Assembly (NCBI GenBank): GCA_934630815.1
Contig: CAKTWI010000004.1
Coordinates: forward strand, 32,446-96,445
Direction: 5' to 3'
DNA: 64,000 nucleotides
DNA from: an uncultured Senegalimassilia sp.
GTDB taxonomy: Bacteria > Actinomycetota > Coriobacteriia > Coriobacteriales > Eggerthellaceae
Below are positions 1 to 8,435 of the stretch, in pieces. Positions within the stretch are counted from its first letter, which is position 1. Each line of letters starts with the position of its first letter. A program made the position numbers and the translations under genes. The notes beneath the pieces were generated by a model. The model was not told the DNA's origin, did no database searches, and saw only the letters and a program-made list of their open reading frames with translations.

Positions 1-2
1 GC

Positions 3-347
3 CTTACGCGCGGGGTGGTGGTGCGCCACCTGATGCTGCCCGGCGCCTTGGAGGATTCCAAGCGCGTGGTGCGCACGATATGGGAGCGCTTCGGAAACGA
101 CGTGCTGCTGTCGTTGATGAACCAGTACACACCGGTGCTCGCCGATGCGGCGCATGTCGGGGATGTGTGGGCGCAGCGCCAGCTTCAGCGCTGCCCTGAG
201 CTGGGCGGACGCGTATCTGATGGCGAATACGAGGAGCTGCTGGACTATGCGGACTCGCTAGGGATCGAGGACTATTTCTGGCAGCAAGGGGGTGCGGCGC
301 AGGACAGTTTCATCCCTGCATTCGATTTGACCGGGGTGCAGCGGTAA
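3..347 (+). CDS. PflX-like radical-SAM protein, C-terminal fragment
   Basis: Only the last 114 codons are inside the window; the frame is open to the left edge, so the start and the radical-SAM cysteine cluster are missing. The visible part has the features expected of the C-terminus of the COG1313 (PflX, putative pyruvate formate-lyase activating enzyme-like) family: VVVRHLMLPG near its start, SLMNQYTP in the middle, and FIPAFDLTGV at the end. The family is assigned to radical-SAM iron-sulfur proteins of unknown substrate. It ends with TAA and is followed by a promoter region, so it is probably not in one operon with the next gene. The family call is from recognised motifs; function remains unknown. 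Confidence 0.75.
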   Translation, partial: LTRGVVVRHLMLPGALEDSKRVVRTIWERFGNDVLLSLMNQYTPVLADAAHVGDVWAQRQLQRCPELGGRVSDGEYEELLDYADSLGIEDYFWQQGGAAQDSFIPAFDLTGVQR

Positions 348-363
348 TATCGCACAAACGTTC

Positions 364-392
364 TTGACCACGAACAAGCGTACGAGTATAGT
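364..392 (+). promoter_or_regulatory. Sigma-70-type promoter of the rSAM-DUF4130 pair
   Basis: TTGACC (364-369) and TATAGT (387-392) are separated by 17 bases, a close match to the housekeeping consensus. It lies about 45 bases upstream of the chosen ATG at 435. The spacer contains a LexA-like box and the -10 element sits inside a perfect inverted repeat, so the promoter looks repressible. Confidence 0.6.
371..384 (+). promoter_or_regulatory. LexA/SOS-like box
   Basis: CGAACAAGCGTACG matches the Gram-positive/actinobacterial LexA consensus CGAAC-N4-GTTCG at nine of ten fixed positions. It lies exactly between the -35 and -10 elements, where a repressor would block polymerase. SOS control is an inference, made more plausible by the DNA-repair assignment of the two downstream genes. 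Confidence 0.45.
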
Positions 393-407
393 ATGCGAAT
401 ACTATAC
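386..407. promoter_or_regulatory. Perfect 9-bp inverted repeat over the -10
   Basis: GTATAGTAT and ATACTATAC flank the 4-base spacer GCGA. The left arm contains the -10 hexamer, so this could be an operator for a second regulator. It could also form a small hairpin near the transcript start. Confidence 0.45.
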
Positions 408-434
408 GTACGGATGTTTGTGGAAGGGGCTGCT

Positions 435-1913
435 ATGGATGTGCAGGAGAAGCTGGAGATCCTCGCCGATGCGGCGAAATACGATGTCGCCTGCACATCG
501 TCAGGGTTGCAGCGCGGTTCGAAGGCCGGCTATGTCGGTAACGCGCTCGGCGCTGGATGCTGCCACAGCTTCACGCCCGATGGGCGGTGCATCTCGTTGC
601 TCAAGGTGCTCATGACCAACGTATGCGTATACGACTGCGCGTATTGCGTCAACCGTTGCAGCAACGAAGTGCCCCGTGCGGCGTTCACGCCCGAAGAGCT
701 GGCCGATCTCACCATGGCGTTTTACCGCCGTAACTATATCGAAGGGCTATTCCTCAGCTCGGGCGTCATCGGGTCGCCCGACCATACCACCGAGCTCATG
801 ATCCGTACGTTGCAGCTGCTGCGCGATCATCACCGATTTCGTGGATATATCCATGCGAAGGCCGTGCCGGGAACTTCGCCTGAGCTCATTGATAAGCTTG
901 GGCATCTTGCAGATCGTATGAGCGTGAACCTTGAGCTGCCCAGTCAGACAAGCTTGAGTTTGCTGTGCCCTCAGAAAACCAAGCAGCGCATCATAGCTCC
1001 TATGCGTCAAATCCGAGACAACATGGCGCAGGACCGCGAGTCGCGTGGGATATCGCGTCGAAGCACAACGTATCTGCCTTCCACCCGCCCGAAGGAGCGG
1101 GGGCGTGCGTTCGTGCCGGCGGGGCAGTCCACGCAGATGATCATAGGGGCCACGCCCGAAACCGATTTTCAAATCCTCAACCTGTCGCAGGCGCTGTATA
1201 AAACCTTGCAGCTCAAGCGCGTATTCTTTAGCGCTTATCTGCCGGTAAACTCCGATGAGCGCCTGCCGCAGAATACCGCGGTGCAGCTGAACCGTGAGCA
1301 TAGGTTGTACCAAGCTGATTGGCTGCTGCGCTACTACAAGTTCGACGTATCGGAAATCATCAGCGCCGACGCCCCGAACCTGGAGATGGACGTGGATCCG
1401 AAAGCTGCATGGGCAGTGAACCATCTGGATTTGTTTCCGGTTGAGGTGAACACGGCTCCGTTGGAGGTGTTGCTGCGCGTGCCGGGGATAGGGCCACGCG
1501 GGGCTCGCTTGATCTTGCGTGCCCGACGCACAACCTGCTTGCGGGAAGGTGAGCTTCGAAAGCTGGGAATCGCGTTCAAGCGAGCACGTTATTTCATCAC
1601 CTGCAACGGGAAGTACCAAGGCAACGGGGTGGAGTTTTGCCCCGAGGCGTTGCGGGCGCAGTTGGCAAGCCCTATAGATGGCGGCCGGCATGGTGCCCGC
1701 TCAGGGAAGGTGTTGCCCGGTCAGCTCAGCTTGTTCGGGTCCGAAGTCGGGCGCGCCGCCATAGGCGCAGGGGATAAGGCTGGCATGTCGGCAGGTGGCG
1801 CGATCGGCGCGCGGCAGCTGAAGGGGCCGGCGGGCGCCGAAGGCGCTGCGTTAGCTGACGGGGTCTTCGGCTGGCAGCACGCGTTGCGGGGCAGGCAGAA
1901 GGTGCCCGCATGA
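435..1913 (+). CDS. Putative DNA modification/repair radical-SAM protein
   Basis: This 492-residue protein matches the TIGR03916 (rSAM_link_UDG) type of radical-SAM protein. The [4Fe-4S]/SAM motif is C64-x3-C68-x2-C71 (CVYDCAYC). A helix-hairpin-helix-like stretch (VLLRVPGIGPRGARLIL) near residues 340-365 suggests nucleic-acid binding. The last 70 or so residues are Gly/Ala-rich and look disordered. The start at 435 is chosen because GGAAGGGG lies just upstream; an ATG at 393 in the same frame overlaps the promoter palindrome and has no ribosome-binding site. The stop overlaps the next start by four bases (ATGA), so the two genes are translationally coupled. In the family this pair is genomically linked to uracil-DNA-glycosylase-like domains; the chemistry is unknown. 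Confidence 0.85.
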   Translation: MDVQEKLEILADAAKYDVACTSSGLQRGSKAGYVGNALGAGCCHSFTPDGRCISLLKVLMTNVCVYDCAYCVNRCSNEVPRAAFTPEELADLTMAFYRRNYIEGLFLSSGVIGSPDHTTELMIRTLQLLRDHHRFRGYIHAKAVPGTSPELIDKLGHLADRMSVNLELPSQTSLSLLCPQKTKQRIIAPMRQIRDNMAQDRESRGISRRSTTYLPSTRPKERGRAFVPAGQSTQMIIGATPETDFQILNLSQALYKTLQLKRVFFSAYLPVNSDERLPQNTAVQLNREHRLYQADWLLRYYKFDVSEIISADAPNLEMDVDPKAAWAVNHLDLFPVEVNTAPLEVLLRVPGIGPRGARLILRARRTTCLREGELRKLGIAFKRARYFITCNGKYQGNGVEFCPEALRAQLASPIDGGRHGARSGKVLPGQLSLFGSEVGRAAIGAGDKAGMSAGGAIGARQLKGPAGAEGAALADGVFGWQHALRGRQKVPA

Positions 1914-2827
1914 GCTTGGATGTTGGCGCAGAGCCGCTGAGCAATGTGGCGTACGTGCACGATGGCACTACAGAGGGGCTGCTCTCGGCTATTTTTCAGG
2001 CGTATGCGCTTCATGAGCAGCCGGATGACTTTTCGACCGAGACCGCGTTGCAGCCTCGCTTGGGGCAAAGCCTGCGCTATATCGAAACCGATGCGGCGTT
2101 GGCAGCGCGCGTTAAGGCGGGGATCGTGCGAAAAGCAGGGAGGGATGCCTGGGATGTGGTGTTGCATGCATCGCTGTCAGATGACCCTTCAGCTGGCGTT
2201 GCGATATACCGGTTCGTCCGGCATATCATGGCGACGCCTGCCGCTGCGAACGGCGGTTTGATTCGCAACATGGCCCATCCCATCGCCGGGCCCGTTGCCC
2301 GCCTAGATCGCTCAGTGATGAACGAGCGGCACTTGATGATGCAGTTCCTGCGCTTCGAGCACTTTGAAAACGGCATATGGTTTGCGAAATGCAACCCCAA
2401 GGCCAATGTGGTGCCGTTGCTCATGGACTGGTTTGCGGGTCGGTTCAATACCGAGCGTTTCGTCATATATGACGAGGTGCACCAAGTTGCGGGCATCTAC
2501 GATGGCTCAGGCTGGAATTTGGCGCAAACCGACGAGGTCCATCTACTGAAACATGCCGCAGACGAAGCGGCTATGCAAGCGGCATGGAAAGGGTTCTACG
2601 ATGCCATGTCCATATCGGCTCGTTATCACCCAGAGCTTCGAAGGCAGTTCATGCCGAAGCGTCTATGGCTCAATATCGTGGAGGTGCGTGATGAGCTGCC
2701 GGACGGCCGTGGGAAGAGCGCTTTACCTGATGCAGCTATGTCCTCAGGTCGACGGCTGGAAAACCGCGATTGCATGCGCGGACAATGCGCTTCTGCTGCT
2801 GCGCTGCCTCTGGGTGAGCGGCTGTAA
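1910..2827 (+). CDS. DUF4130 (TIGR03915) partner of the rSAM repair protein
   Basis: This 305-residue protein belongs to the TIGR03915/DUF4130 family, the constant partner of the preceding radical-SAM type. Recognisable stretches are VHDGTTEGLLSAIFQAY near the N-terminus, FEHFENGIWFAKCNPKANV in the middle, and RYHPELRRQFMPKRLWLNI near residue 250. In many genomes this domain is fused to a UDG-like domain, but no UDG domain is present here. Homologous cores normally finish shortly after the PKRxW segment. The last 45 residues are therefore an extra tail, and its stop codon falls in the second copy of an imperfect direct repeat. It probably acts with the upstream protein on damaged or modified DNA bases. 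The role is inferred from family linkage. Confidence 0.8.
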   Translation: MSLDVGAEPLSNVAYVHDGTTEGLLSAIFQAYALHEQPDDFSTETALQPRLGQSLRYIETDAALAARVKAGIVRKAGRDAWDVVLHASLSDDPSAGVAIYRFVRHIMATPAAANGGLIRNMAHPIAGPVARLDRSVMNERHLMMQFLRFEHFENGIWFAKCNPKANVVPLLMDWFAGRFNTERFVIYDEVHQVAGIYDGSGWNLAQTDEVHLLKHAADEAAMQAAWKGFYDAMSISARYHPELRRQFMPKRLWLNIVEVRDELPDGRGKSALPDAAMSSGRRLENRDCMRGQCASAAALPLGERL

Positions 2828-2864
2828 AACCGCAATTGCACACGGGCGATCTTTTGTTGCTGCG
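2755..2864 (+). repeat. Imperfect direct repeat at the DUF4130 gene end
   Basis: Bases 2755-2803 and 2821-2864 are diverged direct copies: both run from GCTG through AAAACCGC and ATTGCA to TTGCTGCG or CTGCTGCG. The gene's TAA stop lies inside the second copy, so the present C-terminal tail may have arisen by duplication. Confidence 0.45.
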
Positions 2865-2921
2865 ATATCGTTGGGAAAGCAGGTGGGAACGCGTCGGTTG
2901 GAAGGGAGCGTTGCGTTTGGG

Positions 2922-2955
2922 TGCCGCCGATGCCTGGTGACAAGCATCGGCGGCA
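2922..2955. terminator. Hairpin between convergent genes
   Basis: A perfect 12-bp stem (TGCCGCCGATGC with GCATCGGCGGCA) and a 10-base loop separate the ends of the DUF4130 gene and the convergent CmpB-like gene. No strong T-tract follows on either strand, so the terminator role rests on position and stem strength. Confidence 0.5.
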
Positions 2956-2964
2956 GGGCTTTAC

Positions 2965-4206
2965 CTACAGCGTACGTGCTGCGTTGTCCGGATCGATCGA
3001 CATGCTTTGGAAGCGTTGCTCCATATACTGATTGTCGAAGTGATCGTCAATGAAGCGGGAGATGGCGTTGTCGGGGGCGACGCCGGCTTCGCGCTGATAC
3101 CAGCGGTCAAGCGACATCAAGGTCATGCCGCAGTCCACGATCATCAATGCAGCGCATACGGTGGTCAACGTATATCGCCAGTTCCAGGGAATACGGTTGA
3201 CCAGTCGCAGCATCCAAGGAAGGCATAGCTTCACCCAGAACAGCCCCAGAACGCCCCACATTGCCATGAACATGCCGTTGGTGCGGCCGTCGATGGAAAG
3301 GAACGTTCCGGTGTAGTCCCAGGCGACGATGCCAAAGGCGAATTGCATGAACCAGCTGACCGCATATTCGAACGCGCCGCCGATCACGGCGCTTACTAGG
3401 AAGATCACGGGGAAAGGCGCTTTGTGGAAGCGGTTGAGCGCCATGGTCATCAGCATCGCGCCAACGCCGTAGATGGGGCTAAAAGGCCCGAACAGCAATC
3501 CGGCACGGTCCTCGTAAACGCCGGGGTCCACTACCAGCACGTGATACACGGTCTCGATGACAAGGCCAAGCACGCTGCACACCACGAATATCCAGAACAG
3601 ATTGAAGAAATTTAGGGTGATGTAACCGCGTCCTGTGGGATCAAGGCCGAGCGTGCCGTCTTCTGCTTGCTCCCTGGTTTCCATGTCGCGCAGCTTGCGG
3701 CGCAGCTCGCGCTCGCCGGCGAGCGCCGGGTCGAGGTAGGACTGCATGACGATCAGGAACACCGCAACTACAGCATGGGGGATCACATTTGCTCCAAGGC
3801 CGTTGAGCATGATGGAGCAGATGATGATGGCGGCCAAGATGAATATCATGGCCTCGGTGCCATGAGCGGCGTGTTTGCGCTTGTTTCGCAGCAGGCGGAT
3901 GCCGAAGATGGCGAACATAGCTGCCAGCGCCGTATACAGCACCGTTTCCACCACATAGATGACCACGGTGGCGGTGGAAGCTTCGATGTCAAGGTTGCCG
4001 GAGGTGAACGCCAGCACCATGGTGACGATGGTGATCGTCAAAAGCACCGCGGTAGCTCCACCTGCCACAAGGCACAGCACGCCGAATACCTTCACCGCCA
4101 AGGGAAGGCGTTTGCGGTCGATGGCGTCTCGGTCTGCTCGGAATCGCTTCTTGACCGTGGGGGAGGGCGTCGTGTTAGGGGAAGATTGTCGTTCGTCGTT
4201 AGTCAT
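2965..4206 (-). CDS. CmpB-type putative ABC transporter permease
   Basis: The 413-residue integral membrane protein has a charged N-terminus and hydrophobic segments near residues 35-60, 75-100 and 115-150. Its C-terminal half matches the PF06541 family (ABC_trans_CmpB): FNLFWIFVVCSVLGLVIE, GPFSPIYGVGA, IGGAFEYAVSWFMQ, WDYTGTFLSIDGRTN and MWGVLGLFWVK. Family members are called putative ABC permeases, but no ATP-binding partner is adjacent, so transport is unproven. The start is supported by GGAG seven bases upstream on the minus strand. It stands alone, with a -10-like TATACT about 60 bases upstream on the same strand. Confidence 0.75.
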   Translation of the reverse strand: MTNDERQSSPNTTPSPTVKKRFRADRDAIDRKRLPLAVKVFGVLCLVAGGATAVLLTITIVTMVLAFTSGNLDIEASTATVVIYVVETVLYTALAAMFAIFGIRLLRNKRKHAAHGTEAMIFILAAIIICSIMLNGLGANVIPHAVVAVFLIVMQSYLDPALAGERELRRKLRDMETREQAEDGTLGLDPTGRGYITLNFFNLFWIFVVCSVLGLVIETVYHVLVVDPGVYEDRAGLLFGPFSPIYGVGAMLMTMALNRFHKAPFPVIFLVSAVIGGAFEYAVSWFMQFAFGIVAWDYTGTFLSIDGRTNGMFMAMWGVLGLFWVKLCLPWMLRLVNRIPWNWRYTLTTVCAALMIVDCGMTLMSLDRWYQREAGVAPDNAISRFIDDHFDNQYMEQRFQSMSIDPDNAARTL

Positions 4207-4498
4207 AACACTCCAATAGAGGTATCGCGTTCGAAGGATGGCGGATTCTTGCCGCGAACCAGTATAACCAGATACCGGCGGCAGTTCGACAAGAGCGGTT
4301 TACGGTTCGGTTGCGATGCGTAAAACAAGAGCATCTGTGCATTTGTTTTGCATTAACAATGATAAATGCAGGGCGGTGGCTTAAGCGAAACGCGTAAGAA
4401 CCTATGGGGGCGTCCCTTATGCCTTCAGCCGTATTCGGGTGCGTAACGCGTTCGGCTCTATCTTGGTGTTGATGGTTGTACCTTTTATGGGATGAGCT

Positions 4499-4526
4499 TT
4501 GAGAATCCGGGTTGTTGTCGTACAAT
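4499..4526 (+). promoter_or_regulatory. Promoter of tRNA-Thr
   Basis: TTGAGA (4499-4504) and TACAAT (4521-4526) are separated by 16 bases and lie about 23 bases ahead of the tRNA 5' end. The rest of 4207-4498 holds no gene; it contains the minus-strand promoter area of the CmpB-like gene and AT-rich sequence near 4330-4370. Confidence 0.5.
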
Positions 4527-4548
4527 GGCTCGACACGCACTTTCGTGT

Positions 4549-4623
4549 GCCGGCATGACGCAATGGTAGCGTAGCAGTTTTGTAAACTGCCTGTTGCAGG
4601 TTCGAGTCCTGTTGCCGGCTCCA
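4549..4623 (+). tRNA. tRNA-Thr (anticodon TGT)
   Basis: A full cloverleaf can be drawn: acceptor GCCGGCA/TGCCGGC, D stem ACGC/GCGT, anticodon stem GCAGT/ACTGC with loop TTTGTAA, and a TTCGAGT T-loop. The anticodon TGT at 4581-4583 reads ACA. CCA is encoded at 4621-4623. It has its own promoter and terminator, so it is a single-gene transcription unit. Confidence 0.93.
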
Positions 4624-4633
4624 TCGTTACGTC

Positions 4634-4664
4634 AAGGCCATCGCTTTCCTGCGGTGGCCTTTTT
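4634..4664 (+). terminator. Intrinsic terminator of tRNA-Thr
   Basis: An 11-bp stem (AAGGCCATCGC with GCGGTGGCCTT, one G-T pair), a 6-base loop and a T-run at 4660-4664 lie ten bases after the tRNA. Confidence 0.8.
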
Positions 4665-4723
4665 GTTACACGCTGTTCGGGTTCTTATCCGCGATGACGC
4701 GGCGTTGGTTGGAGGGAGGCGGA

Positions 4724-7105
4724 GTGAACGAGGTGGCTGGGATAGAGGCTTCGCTTGGTCTCTCATCCGAAGAGGCGCAGGCTCGCATCGTCGCAGGCGA
4801 GGCCAATGTCGATGCGGGCGTGAAAACGCGGTCGGTCGGGCAGATCGTCCATGACAACGTATGCACGCTGTTCAACCTGGTGAACGCCGTTTTGGCCCTT
4901 ATCGTGCTGTTCACGGGGTCGTACAAGAACATGTTGTTCATGGTGGTCATCGTGTGCAACACCGTTATCGGAATCGTTCAGGAGATCCGTTCGAAGCGCA
5001 TCACCGACAAGTTGTCCATCATAGCCGGTTCGAAAGCCCATGCGCTGCGCGATGGCACGGAAACGGAGTTGCTGCTCGATGAGCTGGTGCGCGATGATGT
5101 GGTGGTGCTTCGTCGAGGTGATCAGGTCCCTGCGGATGCGCGGGTTGTGAGCGGCGAATGCCGGGTAAACGAGAGCTTGCTTACCGGTGAGGCCGATCTT
5201 ATCCGCAAACAGCCTGGCGATACGCTTATGAGCGGATCGTTCGTTAATTCGGGCACGGTGTACGCGCGTGTGGTCCATGTTGGCGCTGAGAACTATGCGG
5301 CGAAGATATCCGCCGAGGCAAAGGAGCGCAAAGCTGTGCGCTCCGAGATCATGCGCTGCCTCAACGGCATCATCAAATTCGTCAGCTGCATCATGTTCCC
5401 GGTTGGCGCGTTGCTGTTCGGACGGGATTATCTTTCGGGTAACTCGGAACTGGACAGCGCCATCCTATCCACGGTATCCGCGCTGGTGGGCATGATACCC
5501 GAGGGGCTGATCCTTCTCACGTCGACGGTTCTGGCAGTGGCCGTCGTGCGCTTGTCGAAAAGCCAGGTGCTCGTCCAGCAGCTGTACTGTATTGAAACGC
5601 TGGCGCGTGTGGATGTGCTCTGCCTGGACAAAACGGGCACCATCACCACTGGCGACATGGAGGTTGCCTGGGTGCGGCCTGTAGAGGGCGAAGCCGCTCA
5701 GGATGCGCCCGATGCGCTTGATCGGGAAGCGCGCCGCGCGTTGCGCGCCATCGTCTGCGCCGATGATGACCCGAACGAGACATCTCGAGCGATAGCCGAA
5801 TATTTCAAGGATGTCGAAGGTCGCCCTGAAACGTGTTTGCGCATGATCCCTTTCAGCTCGGACAAGAAATGGTCGGGTGCCCAGCTTTCAGATGGGTCGT
5901 GCTATGTCATGGGCGCTGCGCAGTTCGTGCTCGGCGATGCTTATGAACATGTCAAATCACAAGTCGAGCGGCTTGCAGCCGAAGCGCGCCTGCTGTTCAT
6001 CGCTCGCGTGGAAGGATTCGATCAGCTCGGGAACATTCAGGGCGATCTTCGGCCGCTCGGGTTCGTGGGTATTCGGGATCAGATTCGCCTAACGGCGGCG
6101 GAAACCATCGCCTATTTCAAAGATCAGGGCGTGCGCGTGCTTGTCATCAGCGGCGATGATCCGCGCACCGTTTCCGGCATCGCTGAAAAGGTGGGGGTGG
6201 AAGGCGCCGATCGCTACGTCGACGCCACCACGCTGAAAACCGAATCCGATGTGGAGCGTGCGCTAGCGTGCGACAGCGTGTTCGGCCGCGTGAAGCCTGA
6301 GCAAAAGAAGCAATTCGTTTTGGCGTTGCAGAAGGCGGGCCATACCGTCGCCATGACCGGCGATGGCGTCAACGATACGCTGGCGCTCAAGGCCGCAGAT
6401 TGCAGCGTGGCCATGGCGGCAGGTTCGGATGCTGCGCGCAATGTGGCTCAGCTAGTGCTCGTGGACAACGACTTCGCCAGCATGCCGAAGGTGGTGGCGG
6501 AAGGGCGGCGGTCCATTAACAACCTGCAGCGTTCCGCATCGCTTTTCCTGGTGAAAACGCTGCTGTCGATCGCTTCCGCCCTGCTGTTCATAGCAGCGCC
6601 GTGGCAGTATCCCTTCCAGCCTATCCAAATGACGCTCATCAGCGCGTTCACCATCGGCATACCGTCGTTCGTGCTTGCGCTCGAGCCGAATCGTGAGCGC
6701 ATCCGGGGTCGTTTCCTGGACAACGTCATCGTCAAGTCGATTCCCGGCGCCGTATGCTCGGTTTGCTGCATTCTTGTGGCGAACATCGCTGGCTATTACC
6801 TTATGGGCCTTGACTACGAGCAGGTGTCCACGTTGTGCGTGCTGTTGACTTTCTGGGTCGGATGCAATCTGGTGATCCGCCTGTCCATACCGTTCACGGC
6901 TATCCGTGCGGCATTGCTTGCCGTGGTGGTCGGCGGCACCGCTGGAGCGTGCCTGTTCATGCCTGGCGTGTTCTGCATTGCGCCGTTCACGCCGAGCATG
7001 TGGGTGTTTTACGGCATCGTCACGGCGTTATCCGCCGTGGCGTTCCACGCGCTCTACCTCAAGCTCGATGCGCTTCACGCTGCGCGCATCGGCGAATCAG
7101 AGTAG
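4724..7105 (+). CDS. HAD-family P-type cation-transporting ATPase
   Basis: This 793-residue P-type ATPase shows the phosphorylation motif DKTGT with D302, the actuator-loop TGEAD in place of the usual TGES, IPEGLILLTS in the fourth membrane helix, and the hinge MTGDGVNDTLALKAAD near residue 544. Hydrophobic helices precede the actuator domain and fill the last 200 residues. The layout and PEGL motif resemble CtpE/CaxP-like pumps that export calcium, but the ion cannot be settled from sequence. No CxxC metal-binding domain is present, arguing against a copper or cadmium pump. The GTG start at 4724 is preferred because GGAGGGAGG precedes it; an ATG ten codons upstream lacks such a site. It is monocistronic. 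Confidence 0.88.
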   Translation: MNEVAGIEASLGLSSEEAQARIVAGEANVDAGVKTRSVGQIVHDNVCTLFNLVNAVLALIVLFTGSYKNMLFMVVIVCNTVIGIVQEIRSKRITDKLSIIAGSKAHALRDGTETELLLDELVRDDVVVLRRGDQVPADARVVSGECRVNESLLTGEADLIRKQPGDTLMSGSFVNSGTVYARVVHVGAENYAAKISAEAKERKAVRSEIMRCLNGIIKFVSCIMFPVGALLFGRDYLSGNSELDSAILSTVSALVGMIPEGLILLTSTVLAVAVVRLSKSQVLVQQLYCIETLARVDVLCLDKTGTITTGDMEVAWVRPVEGEAAQDAPDALDREARRALRAIVCADDDPNETSRAIAEYFKDVEGRPETCLRMIPFSSDKKWSGAQLSDGSCYVMGAAQFVLGDAYEHVKSQVERLAAEARLLFIARVEGFDQLGNIQGDLRPLGFVGIRDQIRLTAAETIAYFKDQGVRVLVISGDDPRTVSGIAEKVGVEGADRYVDATTLKTESDVERALACDSVFGRVKPEQKKQFVLALQKAGHTVAMTGDGVNDTLALKAADCSVAMAAGSDAARNVAQLVLVDNDFASMPKVVAEGRRSINNLQRSASLFLVKTLLSIASALLFIAAPWQYPFQPIQMTLISAFTIGIPSFVLALEPNRERIRGRFLDNVIVKSIPGAVCSVCCILVANIAGYYLMGLDYEQVSTLCVLLTFWVGCNLVIRLSIPFTAIRAALLAVVVGGTAGACLFMPGVFCIAPFTPSMWVFYGIVTALSAVAFHALYLKLDALHAARIGESE

Positions 7106-7277
7106 GGCTGCGTTTCGGCGGGGGCGACGGGCGGCGGCTTGCGTCCCGGCGGGGGGCGATGCGCGCGGCCCGTCTCCTCGCGGTGGGCGATGGGCGGCAG
7201 CCTGCGTCTCATCTGGAGAAAGGGCGGCAAACCGCCTCGTTAGCGCCCTTGCCCCGCGCATGGTGGGGCTTCCGGCG

Positions 7278-7976
7278 CTATCGCCCGATGCCTTCCAGGT
7301 TCATTTCGTAAACGAACATGCGCTCGGGAAGGATCCGCGCCTCGTCATCAGCGAAAGATTGCTCGGCCGCCCGCCTCATGCCGCGGTGCTCGTAGTATTC
7401 CCATGTGCAGTCGGTATCGGTGAAGATGAACGCCTTCGAGGCTCCTTGAGCCGCCAGATAGCGTTGGGCATGTCCCATGAGCGCGCTTCCGACTCCAAGC
7501 CTTCTAGCTCTGCCGGACACGGCGAACAACACCAGCTCGAAATCCGGGTTGCAGCCGCTTTGCTCGAGCAGACGATGGTCGGCCTGCTTCATGGCCTCAA
7601 GAAAGCGCATCAGCTCTGCGCTGCTGCCGCCCAGCTCGTCAAGTTCCTTGCATGCACGCTGCTCGATGTCCTCCCAATGCGCCTGCGTCTGCTCATCAGG
7701 GGCGCCCGCTCTTGCCATGATGACGCCGATGGGGGAGCCGTCGACGATGGCGACTTCGGCGAAGGTGTTGCGCCGTGCGAAGTTGGCGAAGTCGACGATT
7801 CCCGAGATGACGCGTTTTCTGCCGTCAGCGTAGCCGTGCCACGTGTCGCCGAGGATGGCGCCAAGCGTCTCGATATCTTCATCCCGAAGCGGGCGATATT
7901 CAACGTGTTCCCTAAATGCCTCAGTGCTCCTTGCGAATAGTCCAATATCAGACCAAATAGTATGATAATGGACCAT
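7278..7976 (-). CDS. GNAT-family N-acetyltransferase
   Basis: The protein has a GNAT fold signature: YRPLRDEDIETLG at the N-terminus, VSGRARRLGVGSALMGHAQRYL (acetyl-CoA binding R/Q-x-x-G-x-G/A type loop), and the late beta-strand region AFIFTDTDCTWEYYEHRGM. It presumably transfers an acetyl group from acetyl-CoA to a small molecule or protein amine in the cytoplasm; the substrate is unknown. The start is uncertain. The ATG at 7976 is used, but the frame is open to 8060, and homology would begin only about 20 residues inside this start. The upstream DNA is locally AT-rich and has no clear ribosome-binding site. It is convergent with the P-type ATPase gene. Confidence 0.75.
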   Translation of the reverse strand: MVHYHTIWSDIGLFARSTEAFREHVEYRPLRDEDIETLGAILGDTWHGYADGRKRVISGIVDFANFARRNTFAEVAIVDGSPIGVIMARAGAPDEQTQAHWEDIEQRACKELDELGGSSAELMRFLEAMKQADHRLLEQSGCNPDFELVLFAVSGRARRLGVGSALMGHAQRYLAAQGASKAFIFTDTDCTWEYYEHRGMRRAAEQSFADDEARILPERMFVYEMNLEGIGR

Positions 7977-8254
7977 AGCAAAGCATTGTTTGTAATGCAA
8001 ATCGAGTTTACGAAGAATCGAAGACTTACATGCGAAAGGCGATAAGGTGTCGCAAATCATTAGTGGGAAGCGTTATTCCGGCTGCGAGGGCCCTAGCATG
8101 CTCGGATGATCTTGCGCATTGCGAGAGTCGTGAGCGAGTATTACCACCGTCGCGTGAGCACCGGTTTTTATGAAGGGCGTGTGCGCACCCTGTGTGCAAA
8201 TGGGGCGATTCCGCCTGTTAATGGTCGTATATTGGAGTAAACGCCGCTGTTCGC

Positions 8255-8283
8255 GCGACAAACGAGCCGCATGTCGCTATACT
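8255..8283 (+). promoter_or_regulatory. Promoter of the GT2 glycosyltransferase
   Basis: GCGACA (8255-8260) and TATACT (8278-8283) are spaced by 17 bases. The start of transcription would be near 8290, giving a leader of about 145 bases. The stretch 7977-8254 holds no gene that I can support. Confidence 0.5.
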
Positions 8284-8435
8284 TCTTTAGGTTTGAAACG
8301 TTCCGCTTACAACGAACCTACAACTACAGCACATGCGCGCGGGACGTTGCCTGATGCCGTACGGGCATCTGGGGGCGCCGAAGGCGGCGTCTAAGGTCGG
8401 CCGCGAAGCGAGTGCGGCCCGTAAAAGGAGCAAAG
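8284..8435 (+). other. Structured 5' leader of the GT2 gene
   Basis: Three successive GC-rich hairpins can be drawn between about 8352 and 8423: GATGCC/GGGCATC, GGCGCC/GGCGTC-type pairing, and GGCCGC/GCGGCC around GAAGCGAGT. They end just ahead of the AAAGGAG ribosome-binding site. I recognise no riboswitch class. Confidence 0.35.
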
